Assembly (NCBI RefSeq): GCF_014644295.1
Contig: NZ_BMKK01000005.1
Span: forward strand, 310,001-374,000
Source: Emticicia aquatilis
Lineage (GTDB): Bacteria; Bacteroidota; Bacteroidia; Cytophagales; Spirosomataceae
DNA: 64,000 nucleotides
Direction: 5' to 3'
Position 1 is the first letter of the stretch, and the number at the start of each line of letters is the position of its first letter. The translations under genes and the position numbers were made by a program. The notes under the pieces are model-generated. The model searched no databases and was not told the DNA's origin. It was given only the letters and a program-made list of their open reading frames with translations. This document shows, piece after piece, positions 26,241-34,073 of this stretch.

Positions 26241-26254
26241 GTAAATGCAAATCT

Positions 26255-27142
26255 ATGCAATCAAGCAAACAATTATACAATAATTTACTACTACAAATTA
26301 CGGCCTACGAATCACAAGAAGCAAAAGAAATTGTTTTTTGGTTGATGGAATTTTATTTAGGTCTTAGAAAAATTGATATTCTTGGCGATAAATCTTTTGA
26401 AAAGGACATTGATTGGGCAAATATTATCGAAAGATTAAACACCAATGAACCAATCCAATATATTTTGGGAGAAACCGAATTTTACGGACGAAGATTTTTA
26501 GTCAATGCTTCGGTACTCATTCCAAGACCCGAAACCGAGGAGTTGGTAAAATACATTGTTGAGAAACAAAAAAAACAATTTCCAGTAACCAATAACCAGT
26601 TATCAATTCTCGATATTGGTACAGGAAGCGGCTGTATTTCCATTTCACTGGCGAAAGAATTGCCGAATTTTAAAGTTACGGCCTACGATATTTCAGAAAA
26701 AGCCCTCGAAACTGCAAAAAGGAATGCAGAACTGAATAAAGCCGACGTAACTTTTGAAAAAGTAGATATTTTAAATAATCAATTCTTAATTCTTAATTCT
26801 CAAGCGGAACGCCGCCCGTTCTCAATTATCGTCAGCAATCCTCCGTACGTAACGAAGCAGGAAATCGACCGAATGCAGAAAAATGTACTGGATTTTGAAC
26901 CACATTTAGCACTTTTTGTTGAAGATTCTGAGCCATTGATTTTCTATGAAGCAATCGCCAATTTTGCATTCAATAACCTTACTGAAAATGGTTTAGTAGC
27001 AGTTGAAATCAATGAAGCTTTGGGCGAGGAAACAGCCGATGTTTTTAGAAGAAGAGGCTTTTCTGAAGTAGAAATTATTAAAGATATTCATCAAAAAGAT
27101 AGGTTCGTGAGTGCCATACTTCATAAAAAAGATGGGGAATGA
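26255..27142 (+). CDS. prmC: Release factor glutamine methyltransferase PrmC with repeat insertions
   Basis: A 295-residue SAM-dependent enzyme that methylates the GGQ glutamine of release factors. It shows the PrmC N-terminal helical domain, LDIGTGSGCISISLA (SAM motif I) and the catalytic VSNPPYV. ATG 26255 (MQSSKQLYNN) is chosen because the upstream extension lies in a palindromic repeat. Two inserted stretches look like captured intergenic repeats: PVTNNQLS (about 110-117; DNA CAGTAACCAATAACCAG) and NQFLILNSQAERRPFS (about 175-190; DNA with the 14-mer also found at 15271). Both keep the frame and precede conserved motifs. Confidence 0.9.
   Translation: MQSSKQLYNNLLLQITAYESQEAKEIVFWLMEFYLGLRKIDILGDKSFEKDIDWANIIERLNTNEPIQYILGETEFYGRRFLVNASVLIPRPETEELVKYIVEKQKKQFPVTNNQLSILDIGTGSGCISISLAKELPNFKVTAYDISEKALETAKRNAELNKADVTFEKVDILNNQFLILNSQAERRPFSIIVSNPPYVTKQEIDRMQKNVLDFEPHLALFVEDSEPLIFYEAIANFAFNNLTENGLVAVEINEALGEETADVFRRRGFSEVEIIKDIHQKDRFVSAILHKKDGE
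26583..26604. repeat. Repeat string inside prmC, first insertion
   Basis: CAGTAACCAATAACCAGTTAT within prmC matches the AGTAACCAATAACT repeat at 21609 and the revcomp of AACTGGTTATTGGG at 15251. It adds codons between conserved prmC segments without breaking the frame. Confidence 0.6.
26779..26822. repeat. Repeat string inside prmC, second insertion
   Basis: Two AATTCTTA units are followed by AAGCGGAACGCCGCCCGTTC. The core CGGAACGCCGCCCG (26805-26818) is the exact reverse complement of 15271-15284. It lies just before the catalytic NPPY motif. Confidence 0.65.
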
Positions 27143-27188
27143 TGGCGGCTTTTTGATGCTTTTTGTTAACTTCACGTTTTAAAGACTC

Positions 27189-27215
27189 CACAATTTTGAA
27201 AATTGTGCTACAAAA
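27189..27215. repeat. 19-bp palindrome followed by GCTACAAAAT
   Basis: CACAATTTTGAAAATTGTG (27189-27207) is a perfect palindrome, followed by CTACAAAAT. The GTGCTACAAAA tail recurs at 3526. It sits 10 bp before the MoxR start codon. Confidence 0.55.
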
Positions 27216-27218
27216 TAT

Positions 27219-28190
27219 ATGGAAACCTCAAGAATTTTACATAAAAAAATAAGAGACGTTTTTGCTGAAACTGGAAAAGTGGTGATTGGTCAGGAAAAAT
27301 TGATTAATCGCTTATTGATTGGGCTTTTTACGGGTGGACACATCCTGCTCGAAGGCGTTCCAGGATTAGCTAAAACCAAGACTATCAACACTTTAGCAAA
27401 AGTTTTAGATTTAGGTTTCAATCGTATTCAGTTCACGCCTGATTTACTACCTGCCGACCTTGTGGGTACGATGATTTACAACCAAAAATCAGGCGATTTT
27501 GAGGTAAAAAAAGGGCCAATTTTTGCGAATTTGATTTTGGCCGATGAAGTAAATAGAGCTCCTGCAAAAGTACAATCGGCACTTTTAGAGTCAATGGCCG
27601 AAAAACAAGTAACTATCGGCGACGAATCTCATAAACTCGACCGTCCGTTTATGGTAATGGCTACCCAAAACCCCGTTGAGCAAGAAGGAACTTACCCCTT
27701 ACCCGAAGCCCAAGTTGACCGTTTTATGATGAAAGTTTTTGTTGATTATCTCAATAAAAATGATGAGTTAGAAATGGTAAGAAAAATTGCCAATCTGAAC
27801 GAAAACTACGTACCGAAACCTATCCTTGATAAAGAAGAAATTGCAGCAATCGGGCAAGAAATCAACAGGATTACCATCTCAGAAATGCTCGAACGTTATA
27901 TAATTGAGTTGGTTTTTGCTACTCGTCGACCAGCCGAATATGGTCTAAAAGATGAAGCTCGTTACATTCAATTTGGGGTTTCACCACGTGCGGGAATTTC
28001 GCTCTATAATGCAGCCAAAGCACTTGCATATTTTGATGAACGAGACTACGTTTTACCCGAAGACATCAAGGCTCTCGTACACGATGTTTTCAACCATCGA
28101 ATTATACTAAACTACGAAGCCGAAGCCGATGGCCTTACCACCCACGAAGTGATTGATAATGTACTGAAACGTGTAGCGATTGGGAGGTAA
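27219..28190 (+). CDS. MoxR-family AAA+ ATPase
   Basis: A 323-residue cytoplasmic ATPase and chaperone. It shows Walker A LLEGVPGLAKTKTIN, Walker B LILADEVNRAPAKVQSALLE and the MoxR sensor region MATQNPVEQEGTYPLPEAQVDRF, with the C-terminal lid domain. MoxR ATPases usually act with DUF58 and von Willebrand-type proteins on metallocomplex or envelope assembly; none of these partners is adjacent here, which is unusual. The start is ATG. Confidence 0.92.
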   Translation: METSRILHKKIRDVFAETGKVVIGQEKLINRLLIGLFTGGHILLEGVPGLAKTKTINTLAKVLDLGFNRIQFTPDLLPADLVGTMIYNQKSGDFEVKKGPIFANLILADEVNRAPAKVQSALLESMAEKQVTIGDESHKLDRPFMVMATQNPVEQEGTYPLPEAQVDRFMMKVFVDYLNKNDELEMVRKIANLNENYVPKPILDKEEIAAIGQEINRITISEMLERYIIELVFATRRPAEYGLKDEARYIQFGVSPRAGISLYNAAKALAYFDERDYVLPEDIKALVHDVFNHRIILNYEAEADGLTTHEVIDNVLKRVAIGR

Positions 28191-28240
28191 ATTGATGCAG
28201 TAAAAATGAGTTTTTACACAACATAAACAGTTCAAAATTT

Positions 28241-28546
28241 ATGAAAACGCTACTCTTTTCTCTGTTTATCTGCACAGCAGCAGCGGTGCAAGCTCAAACT
28301 TTACCTCGTTCATCAGAAAAAAGTCTTACCGATAAGTTTTCGGATAAATTAAAGCCATCAATTCAGTATCCGTCGTATAAATTTAATTTCGATGAAGGAT
28401 ATAAAACAATAAAGTCTTCGGATAGACCCAATATTATTACCTATAAAATGCCTGTGAAGGATGTTAAAGCCGATAATTCGGTTATAAGAGTCTATGAGCC
28501 AGATTCTCTTTTTAAGTCAAATATGATTGTTAAGAAGTATAAATAA
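28241..28546 (+). CDS. Secreted protein of unknown function
   Basis: A 101-residue protein with a cleavable signal peptide (MKTLLFSLFICTAAAVQAQ) and a polar, lysine-rich mature part (KFSDKLKPSIQYPSYKFNFD). The end is basic (VKKYK). It follows the MoxR gene by 50 bp. No family is recognised; the periplasm or outside is the likely location. Confidence 0.6.
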   Translation: MKTLLFSLFICTAAAVQAQTLPRSSEKSLTDKFSDKLKPSIQYPSYKFNFDEGYKTIKSSDRPNIITYKMPVKDVKADNSVIRVYEPDSLFKSNMIVKKYK

Positions 28547-28551
28547 TATGT

Positions 28552-28605
28552 AAGGTCTGCACGCAGGTCTGACCAATTTAAAAGCCAGACCTGTGATGCA
28601 GACTT
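28552..28605. repeat. Long imperfect palindrome (GGTCTGC / GCAGACC)
   Basis: Arms 28552-28571 and 28586-28605 pair with two small bulges; cores are CAGGTCTG and CAGACCTG. It lies between the convergent secreted-protein and quinone-reductase genes and can act as a bidirectional terminator. The arms recall the GACCTGT of the mutase terminator. Confidence 0.65.
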
Positions 28606-28611
28606 CAATTT

Positions 28612-30141
28612 CTACTCATAAACCACACTCAACAACTCCGCCACACAAGCGGGTTTCTCAGAGCCTTCTAACTCAAAAACAGCATCAATGATGAGTTTAG
28701 CTCCGTTGGGTTGCATATCTTCTACATCTTTCAAAGTAGCTTTCATACGCACACGACTACCCACAGGCACGGGCGAGATAAAACGTACTTTATTTGTGCC
28801 ATAATTCAGTCCCATTTTGGCAGATTCTACCTTAAACATTTCGTACATGAATTTTGGAGAAAACGAAAGCGACAAAAATCCATGAGCAATCGTCTTTCCG
28901 AATGGCGACAGTTTAGCTTTCTCTTCATCCACATGAATCCATTGGTCATCGAGGGTTGCGGCGGCAAAAGCATTGATTTTATCTTGTGTAAGCGTCTGCC
29001 AATCTGATGTGCCGAGTGGGTTGCCAATATGATTTTTTAGGGCCGCTAAATCTTTAAAAATCAGCGTTCCAGATTGCTCAATTTTAGGATTTTCAGTCTT
29101 CAAAATAGCTCCCTCCCTATCGGGGAGGGTTGGGGAGGGGCTATAGCTTGGCATTTGCACATCATCCGACATTACCACTACTGCTTTCCCGACCACTTTT
29201 CTATTCATCAAATCATTTAGTGAATCGGCCGCTTCGGCGAGCGAGTAAAGTTTATGAATATGCGGACGTAAATTTCCTTTCATAAAATACCCCGCCAGTT
29301 CTTGAATGTTCTTGAAGTTTTGAGCAGGTTCTTTTTCGGCAAACTGTCCCCAAAAAACGCCAACAATCGCACAGCCTTTCAATAATGCTAAATTCAGAGC
29401 AATTTTTGGAATTTCGCCCGCCGCAAAACCAACTACCAAGTATCGTCCTTTCCAAGCAATCGAACGGAGAGCTGGCTCGGCATATTTATCGCCCACGGCA
29501 TCATAAATCACATCAACGCCTTTACCTTCGGTAATACTTTTTATTTTTTCTCGTAAATCTTCGCTTGTATAATTTATCGTAAAATCTGCTCCTTTTTCTC
29601 GGCAAATGGCCAGCTTTTCATCGCTCGAAGCTGCTGCAATTACAGTTGCCCCCATCAATTTCCCTAATTCGACTGCCGCCAAACCTACACCACCCGCTGC
29701 ACCGAGTACCAAAAGGGTTTCTCCTGTTTTTAATTCGGCACGGTCTTTCAGAGTGTGGTAAGATGTACCATAATTATACATCACCGAGGCTGCCGTTACG
29801 AAATCCATTTTGGGTAACATCGGAAACACCCTACGAGCATCGACCAGCACTTCTTCGGCCATTCCGCCCCAGCCAGTCATGGCAAAAACTTTATCGCCTA
29901 CTTTTAGGTGCTTTACGCCCTCACCTACTTCTTTTACAATGCCCGAAACCTCACCTCCAGGTGAAAAGGGCAGAGCAGGCTTGAACTGATATAAATTTCT
30001 GATAATAAGCGTATCTGGAAAATTGACGCTACACGCCTTGATACTTATTACGACTTTACCAGCTTCGGCTTTCAAAGCGGGTAAATCCTCCAAAACGAGG
30101 GTGTCGGGCATACCAAATTCTTTACAAAGAAGAGCTTTCAT
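28612..30141 (-). CDS. Fusion of quinone-reductase-like dehydrogenase and MaoC dehydratase
   Basis: A 509-residue fusion. Residues 1-324 are a medium-chain, zinc-free alcohol dehydrogenase of the quinone oxidoreductase type (PGGEVSGIV, VLGAAGGVGLAAVELGK, AIVGVFWGQF; ends VVGKAVVV). Residues about 361-509 are a MaoC-like (R)-enoyl-CoA hydratase (DWQTLTQDKINAFAAATLDD, then QWIHVDEEKA and TIAHGFLSLSF). The linker (325-360) contains PSYSPSPTLPDREGA, encoded by a GC-rich repeat resembling a common CCCTCCCC mobile string. It may have arisen by fusion of adjacent genes through that repeat. A role in fatty acid or CoA metabolism is likely. Confidence 0.85.
   Translation of the reverse strand: MKALLCKEFGMPDTLVLEDLPALKAEAGKVVISIKACSVNFPDTLIIRNLYQFKPALPFSPGGEVSGIVKEVGEGVKHLKVGDKVFAMTGWGGMAEEVLVDARRVFPMLPKMDFVTAASVMYNYGTSYHTLKDRAELKTGETLLVLGAAGGVGLAAVELGKLMGATVIAAASSDEKLAICREKGADFTINYTSEDLREKIKSITEGKGVDVIYDAVGDKYAEPALRSIAWKGRYLVVGFAAGEIPKIALNLALLKGCAIVGVFWGQFAEKEPAQNFKNIQELAGYFMKGNLRPHIHKLYSLAEAADSLNDLMNRKVVGKAVVVMSDDVQMPSYSPSPTLPDREGAILKTENPKIEQSGTLIFKDLAALKNHIGNPLGTSDWQTLTQDKINAFAAATLDDQWIHVDEEKAKLSPFGKTIAHGFLSLSFSPKFMYEMFKVESAKMGLNYGTNKVRFISPVPVGSRVRMKATLKDVEDMQPNGAKLIIDAVFELEGSEKPACVAELLSVVYE
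29107..29151. repeat. CCCTCCC/GGGAGGG repeat inside the fusion linker
   Basis: CTCCCTCCCTATCGGGGAGG, continuing GTTGGGGAGGGG, forms a short hairpin and is much richer in GC than the surroundings. It translates to the Pro/Ser-rich linker between the two enzymes. Confidence 0.65.
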
Positions 30142-30172
30142 TATGGTTTTTGTTTTGTTAAATAGTTATTTT

Positions 30173-30257
30173 AGTCCACGGTCGATGGTCAACAGGCTAC
30201 AGTTAGGTCTTAGCCACAAACTTACAACTGTGAACTGTCGACAATTGACTGTTGACT
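30173..30257. repeat. Inverted GTCAACAG repeat upstream of the fusion gene
   Basis: AGTCCACGGTCGATGGTCAA begins a unit whose GTCAACAG (30188-30195) faces CTGTTGAC (30249-30256), giving a stem around a 53-nt interior. It lies between divergent genes and just upstream of the mraY promoter. Confidence 0.55.
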
Positions 30258-30317
30258 TAAAAATTGAGACAAAAAACGTAAATATCACGCTCATTTTTTA
30301 CTTTTTTTAGCCATTTA

Positions 30318-30348
30318 TTTCTTAGGTTTTCAAAAAAAAGTATCTTTG
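30318..30348 (+). promoter_or_regulatory. Promoter of mraY
   Basis: TTTC (30318-30321), 19 bp, then TATCTTTG (30341-30348), an exact -7 box. Transcription would begin about 25 nt before the mraY ATG. Confidence 0.6.
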
Positions 30349-30378
30349 CCAGTACTTTCCTATAAATTCTAATGTCCT

Positions 30379-31599
30379 ATGCTTTACTACTTATTTACTT
30401 ACCTTGACAAAGCCTTCGATTTCCCAGGGGCGGGTGTGTTTCAGTACATTACTTTCCGTGCGATGGGGGCTATCGTTTTCTCACTGCTAATTGCCTCAAT
30501 CTTCGGAAAACGAATCATTCTTTTACTGCAAAATCTTCAAATCGGAGAATCAATCCGTGACCTTGGCTTACAAGGACAAATGCAAAAAAAAGGAACACCA
30601 ACGATGGGTGGTTTCATTATTTTGGCATCGTTGATGATTCCAGTATTGCTTTTTGCTAAGCTCGACAACGTTTATATTGTGTTGTTGATAATCGCTACTC
30701 TCTGGACTTGCGGTATTGGTTTTGCCGATGACTATATCAAGGTTTTTAAGAAAGACAAAGAAGGCTTAAAAGGTCGATTCAAAATTATTGGTCAGGTAGG
30801 CTTAGGCCTAATTGTGGGTCTGACACTCTATTTTAATGACTACGTAAAAATCAGAGTTTACGAAAAAGGCAAAATTGCCAGCTCAATTGGTGAAATTCAG
30901 AAATACACCGATGTTCATTCATTGACTACAACAGTTCCATTTTTTAAAAACAACGAGATTGATTATCAGATATTTGGTAGTTTTTTACCCGAAAGTTTGG
31001 CTTGGTTGCCTTATGTTTTGGTTGTAATTTTTATCATCACGGCGGTTTCAAATGGAGCAAATATCACCGATGGAATTGATGGTTTGGCAGCAGGAACTTC
31101 GGCAATTATTGGTATAACTTTAGCCGTTTTTGCTTATTTATCGGGAAATAAAGTTTTTGCACAATACCTCAATATCATGATGATTCCGAACTCGGGCGAG
31201 GTCGTAATCTTCTGTGCCGCCTTTGTCGGGGCCTGTATTGGCTTTCTGTGGTACAATGCTTATCCTGCACAAGTTTTCATGGGTGATACGGGTAGCTTGA
31301 TGCTCGGAAGCGTGATTGCAGTATTGGCTCTGGCACTCAGAAAAGAATTATTGATACCTGTCATGTGCGGAATTTTCTTGATTGAAAATCTTTCGGTGAT
31401 TATGCAGGTAAGTTATTTTAAATACCAACGTCGCCGTCGAGGCTTAGAATTTGCCCAGCAAAATCGTTTATTCTTGATGTCGCCTTTGCACCACCACTAC
31501 CAGAAAAAAGGCTACCACGAAGCTAAAATCGTTACTCGTTTCTGGATTATCGGTATCGTGTTGGCGGTGGCTTGTTTGGTAACTTTGAAGCTAAGATAA
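30379..31599 (+). CDS. mraY: Phospho-N-acetylmuramoyl-pentapeptide transferase MraY
   Basis: A 406-residue inner-membrane enzyme that makes lipid I for peptidoglycan. About ten membrane helices are visible along with the active-site loops [40 protein letters not shown] and HHHYQKKG. It is somewhat longer than the E. coli enzyme because of a loop near 155-205, as is common in Bacteroidota. It is transcribed from its own promoter and lies outside any mur/fts cluster in this window. Confidence 0.95.
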   Translation: MLYYLFTYLDKAFDFPGAGVFQYITFRAMGAIVFSLLIASIFGKRIILLLQNLQIGESIRDLGLQGQMQKKGTPTMGGFIILASLMIPVLLFAKLDNVYIVLLIIATLWTCGIGFADDYIKVFKKDKEGLKGRFKIIGQVGLGLIVGLTLYFNDYVKIRVYEKGKIASSIGEIQKYTDVHSLTTTVPFFKNNEIDYQIFGSFLPESLAWLPYVLVVIFIITAVSNGANITDGIDGLAAGTSAIIGITLAVFAYLSGNKVFAQYLNIMMIPNSGEVVIFCAAFVGACIGFLWYNAYPAQVFMGDTGSLMLGSVIAVLALALRKELLIPVMCGIFLIENLSVIMQVSYFKYQRRRRGLEFAQQNRLFLMSPLHHHYQKKGYHEAKIVTRFWIIGIVLAVACLVTLKLR

Positions 31600-31609
31600 T
31601 TTTAGTATT

Positions 31610-31640
31610 CCACAGTCAGTAGTCTACAGTCCACAGCTTA
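31610..31640. repeat. CAGTCAGTAGTC-type intergenic string
   Basis: CCACAGTCAGTAGTCTACAG, followed by TCCACAG, matches the strings at 10252, 16379, 21531 and 30173. It lies between the mraY stop and its terminator. Confidence 0.4.
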
Positions 31641-31674
31641 TGACTACGTTGGGTTCTATTAAATACTTTCACGC

Positions 31675-31722
31675 AAAAAAACTTCTTCTCTGATTTTGCA
31701 CAGAAGAAGTTTTTTGTTTTTA
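31675..31722 (+). terminator. Terminator of mraY
   Basis: A 15-bp-class stem (AAAAAAACTTCTTCT near 31675-31689 with AGAAGAAGTTTTTT from 31702) is followed by a T-rich run. Confidence 0.8.
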
Positions 31723-31799
31723 AGCCTTCATTCTTTTTACGCATACTACATTTTATTCCTATCTTTGAAAAGTAGATTTTAGTCAAAACTTTCGCAAAA

Positions 31800-32309
31800 A
31801 TGATAAATCGTCAAACCTTCCTCAAAATATTCTTATTCGTAGCCATTGCTTCGGCGTCATATAGCTGTTTAGTTCCTGAGAAAAAACGAGTGGCACAAGT
31901 CGATACAACCGAAGCTGGTTCGGGGATTGATAGTGTTTTAGCTGTCCACTTGGGTGCCGATGAATACGGCATGAAAAATTATGTGATGGCTCTACTGAAA
32001 CGAGGACCACGCCGTTGGATGATTGATTCGGTAACGGCTTCAAACCTCCAAAAAGCACACATGGCTAATATCACACGTTTGGCAGATGAGGGTAAATTAG
32101 TAGTTGCTGGGCCATTTACTGATAATACTGACTTAAAAGGAATCTATGTTTTTGATGTAAAAACGATTGAAGAAGCCAAAAAACTCTGCGAAACCGACCC
32201 CGCAATCAAGGCTGGCTCATTGATGATGGAATTGCACCCTTGGTATGGTTCGGCGGCGATGTTACAAATTCCCGCTATTCATAACAAAATCGCTAAAAAA
32301 CAGCCGTGA
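31800..32309 (+). CDS. YciI-like lipoprotein
   Basis: A 169-residue exported protein. The lipobox-like SYSC at about 20-23 predicts lipidation. The remainder resembles the YCII ferredoxin-like domain (KRGPRRWMIDSVTASNLQKA, GKLVVAGPFTDNTDLKGIYV, then VKTIEEAKKLCETDP), a fold whose functions are mostly unknown. A TATCTTTG box at 31760-31767 is a possible promoter. The stop overlaps the start of the amidase gene, so the two are co-translated. Confidence 0.8.
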   Translation: MINRQTFLKIFLFVAIASASYSCLVPEKKRVAQVDTTEAGSGIDSVLAVHLGADEYGMKNYVMALLKRGPRRWMIDSVTASNLQKAHMANITRLADEGKLVVAGPFTDNTDLKGIYVFDVKTIEEAKKLCETDPAIKAGSLMMELHPWYGSAAMLQIPAIHNKIAKKQP

Positions 32310-32953
32310 GAAAATCGTTGATAGTTTTATTACTGCTCGCAACATTGCAGTCATTCGGGCAAAAGTTAAAGATTGTTGAAAAGCCAATCATCTGGGATTC
32401 AACTCGCATTGCTTTATCGGTAGAATATCTCAAACAACGCCACGGAATTGAGCAAACTCAACCAACTATTCGCCCTAAAATGGTTGTGGTACATTGGACG
32501 GCCATTCCAACCTTCGAAAAATCGTTTTTTGCCTTCAATTCCTCAACATTACCAAACGCCCGCAAAGAGTTACAAAACGCCAGCCAACTCAATGTTTCGG
32601 CACATTATCTGATTGATAGAGACGGAACAGTTTATCACCTAATGCCCGATACACTTCTGGCTCGCCACGTAATCGGACTTAACTATTGTGCAATAGGTAT
32701 AGAAAACGTAGGAGATGGCAGTAAAAACCCATTAACCGAAGAACAATTTAGAGCCAACTACTTATTAATCAAACAATTACAGAAGAAATATAAAATAGAA
32801 TACCTCATCGGGCATCACGAATACACAAAGTTCAAAGGTTCAAAAATTTGGAAAGAAACTGACCCAAATTATCAAACTGTAAAATCTGACCCGGGTGATG
32901 ATTTTATGAATAGATTAAGAGAGAAATTTAAGAAACTTCGTAAAGAGCCGTGA
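32306..32953 (+). CDS. N-acetylmuramoyl-L-alanine amidase (Amidase_2 type)
   Basis: A 215-residue exported cell-wall amidase. A signal peptide (RKSLIVLLLLATLQSFG) precedes the PGRP/Amidase_2 domain. Candidate zinc ligands are the His of VVVHWTA and the His of HHEYTKFKG, with NVSAHYLIDRDGTVYHL typical of the family. It would cleave the amide bond between muramic acid and L-alanine. The GTG start overlaps the preceding stop (GTGA). Confidence 0.87.
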   Translation: MRKSLIVLLLLATLQSFGQKLKIVEKPIIWDSTRIALSVEYLKQRHGIEQTQPTIRPKMVVVHWTAIPTFEKSFFAFNSSTLPNARKELQNASQLNVSAHYLIDRDGTVYHLMPDTLLARHVIGLNYCAIGIENVGDGSKNPLTEEQFRANYLLIKQLQKKYKIEYLIGHHEYTKFKGSKIWKETDPNYQTVKSDPGDDFMNRLREKFKKLRKEP

Positions 32954-32985
32954 TAAATATAAAATTTCAAATTACTGCATAAACA

Positions 32986-33020
32986 AAAAGCCCTGTTTGA
33001 ATAATCAAACAGGGCTTTTA
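32986..33020. terminator. Bidirectional terminator between amidase and rplL
   Basis: AAAGCCCTGTTTGA (32987-33000) and TCAAACAGGGCTTT (33005-33018) form a 14-bp perfect stem with a 4-nt loop, A/T-flanked on both sides. It ends the ribosomal operon on the minus strand, so rpoBC are not downstream. Confidence 0.9.
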
Positions 33021-33053
33021 TATAAAGAATCGGTTTCCCGAAGAATATCAAAC

Positions 33054-33437
33054 TTATTTGATTTCAACTTCAGCACCAGCTTCTTCTAAAGATTTTTTCA
33101 AACCTTCAGCTTCGTCTTTAGCTACACCTTCTTTCAATGCTTTTGGAGCACCGTCAACTAAATCTTTAGCTTCTTTCAAGCCAAGACCAGTTAAGTCTTT
33201 TACTAACTTAACAACTTGTAATTTGTTAGCACCAGCTGATTTCAAGATTACATCAAATGATGTTTTCTCAGCAGGAGCTTCAGCAGCGTCACCACCACCA
33301 ACAGCACCAGCTACCATTACTGGAGCAGCAGCAGCAGGCTCGATGCCATACTCGTCTTTCAAAATTTGAGCTAACTCATTTACTTCTTTTACAGTTAAGT
33401 TTACTAACTGTTCTGCGAATGCTTTTAAATCTGCCAT
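33054..33437 (-). CDS. rplL: 50S ribosomal protein L7/L12
   Basis: A 127-residue stalk protein that recruits translation GTPases. It has the N-terminal dimerisation helices ([20 protein letters not shown]), the Ala/Gly/Pro-rich hinge ([20 protein letters not shown]) and the C-terminal domain ([19 protein letters not shown], then [20 protein letters not shown]). It is the last gene of rplKAJL, followed by a terminator instead of rpoB. Confidence 0.97.
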   Translation of the reverse strand: MADLKAFAEQLVNLTVKEVNELAQILKDEYGIEPAAAAPVMVAGAVGGGDAAEAPAEKTSFDVILKSAGANKLQVVKLVKDLTGLGLKEAKDLVDGAPKALKEGVAKDEAEGLKKSLEEAGAEVEIK

Positions 33438-33537
33438 TTTTATAGATTTTAAAAAGTTTTTTACAAAAAATAGATAATAATAAATTTTTAATGATTAACC
33501 GAAAACTGCCAGTTGATGGCTATTAACGGAAAACTGC

Positions 33538-34071
33538 TTAGGCTGCTTCCTTCTCTGAAAGAGTTTTGAGGATACCAGCCAATTTGTTGCCACCGCTTTG
33601 TAAGCCAGAAATAACATTTTTGGCAGGTGACTGCAACAAACCGATGATTTCGCCAACCAATTCTTGCTTTGATTTCAACGTTAACAACGTATCCAATTGG
33701 TCGTGTCCGATGAAAATGCTTGAATCAACTGATGCACCTTTTAGTTTGATGCTATTTTTGTTTGCTTTAAGGAAATCCTTAATTAGTTTCGCCGCTACTT
33801 TGCCCGACTCTTGGTGGAACATTACGCCTGAGAAACCTGTCAATACTTCCGCATCAAATGATGAATAGTCAGTATCTGTACTTTCGAGAGCCTTTCTAAT
33901 CAAAGTATTTTTGATTACACGGTACTCGATACCACGCTCAAAGCAAAGACGACGTAATTCGTTGGTTTTTGCAACGTTTAAGCCACTCGCATCGGTGATA
34001 TAGAAGTAAGGTGTATTCGCAAACTTCTCCGAAAGCTCTTCGATTATTGCTCCTTTTTCTTCTTTTGTCAT
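33538..34071 (-). CDS. rplJ: 50S ribosomal protein L10
   Basis: A 177-residue protein that anchors the L7/L12 stalk to 23S rRNA. It shows the N-terminal KEEKGAIIEELSEKFANTPY, the conserved LRRLCFERGIEYRVIKNTL and the C-terminal helix that carries L7/L12 dimers. It begins 2 bp after the rplA stop. In many bacteria it represses its own operon by binding a leader. Confidence 0.96.
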   Translation of the reverse strand: MTKEEKGAIIEELSEKFANTPYFYITDASGLNVAKTNELRRLCFERGIEYRVIKNTLIRKALESTDTDYSSFDAEVLTGFSGVMFHQESGKVAAKLIKDFLKANKNSIKLKGASVDSSIFIGHDQLDTLLTLKSKQELVGEIIGLLQSPAKNVISGLQSGGNKLAGILKTLSEKEAA

Positions 34072-34073
34072 GA

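Noticed and set aside
26186-26254. Extended N-terminus of PrmC (23 residues)
   Set aside because: The extension lies in a palindromic repeat, and the internal ATG at 26255 gives the family start.
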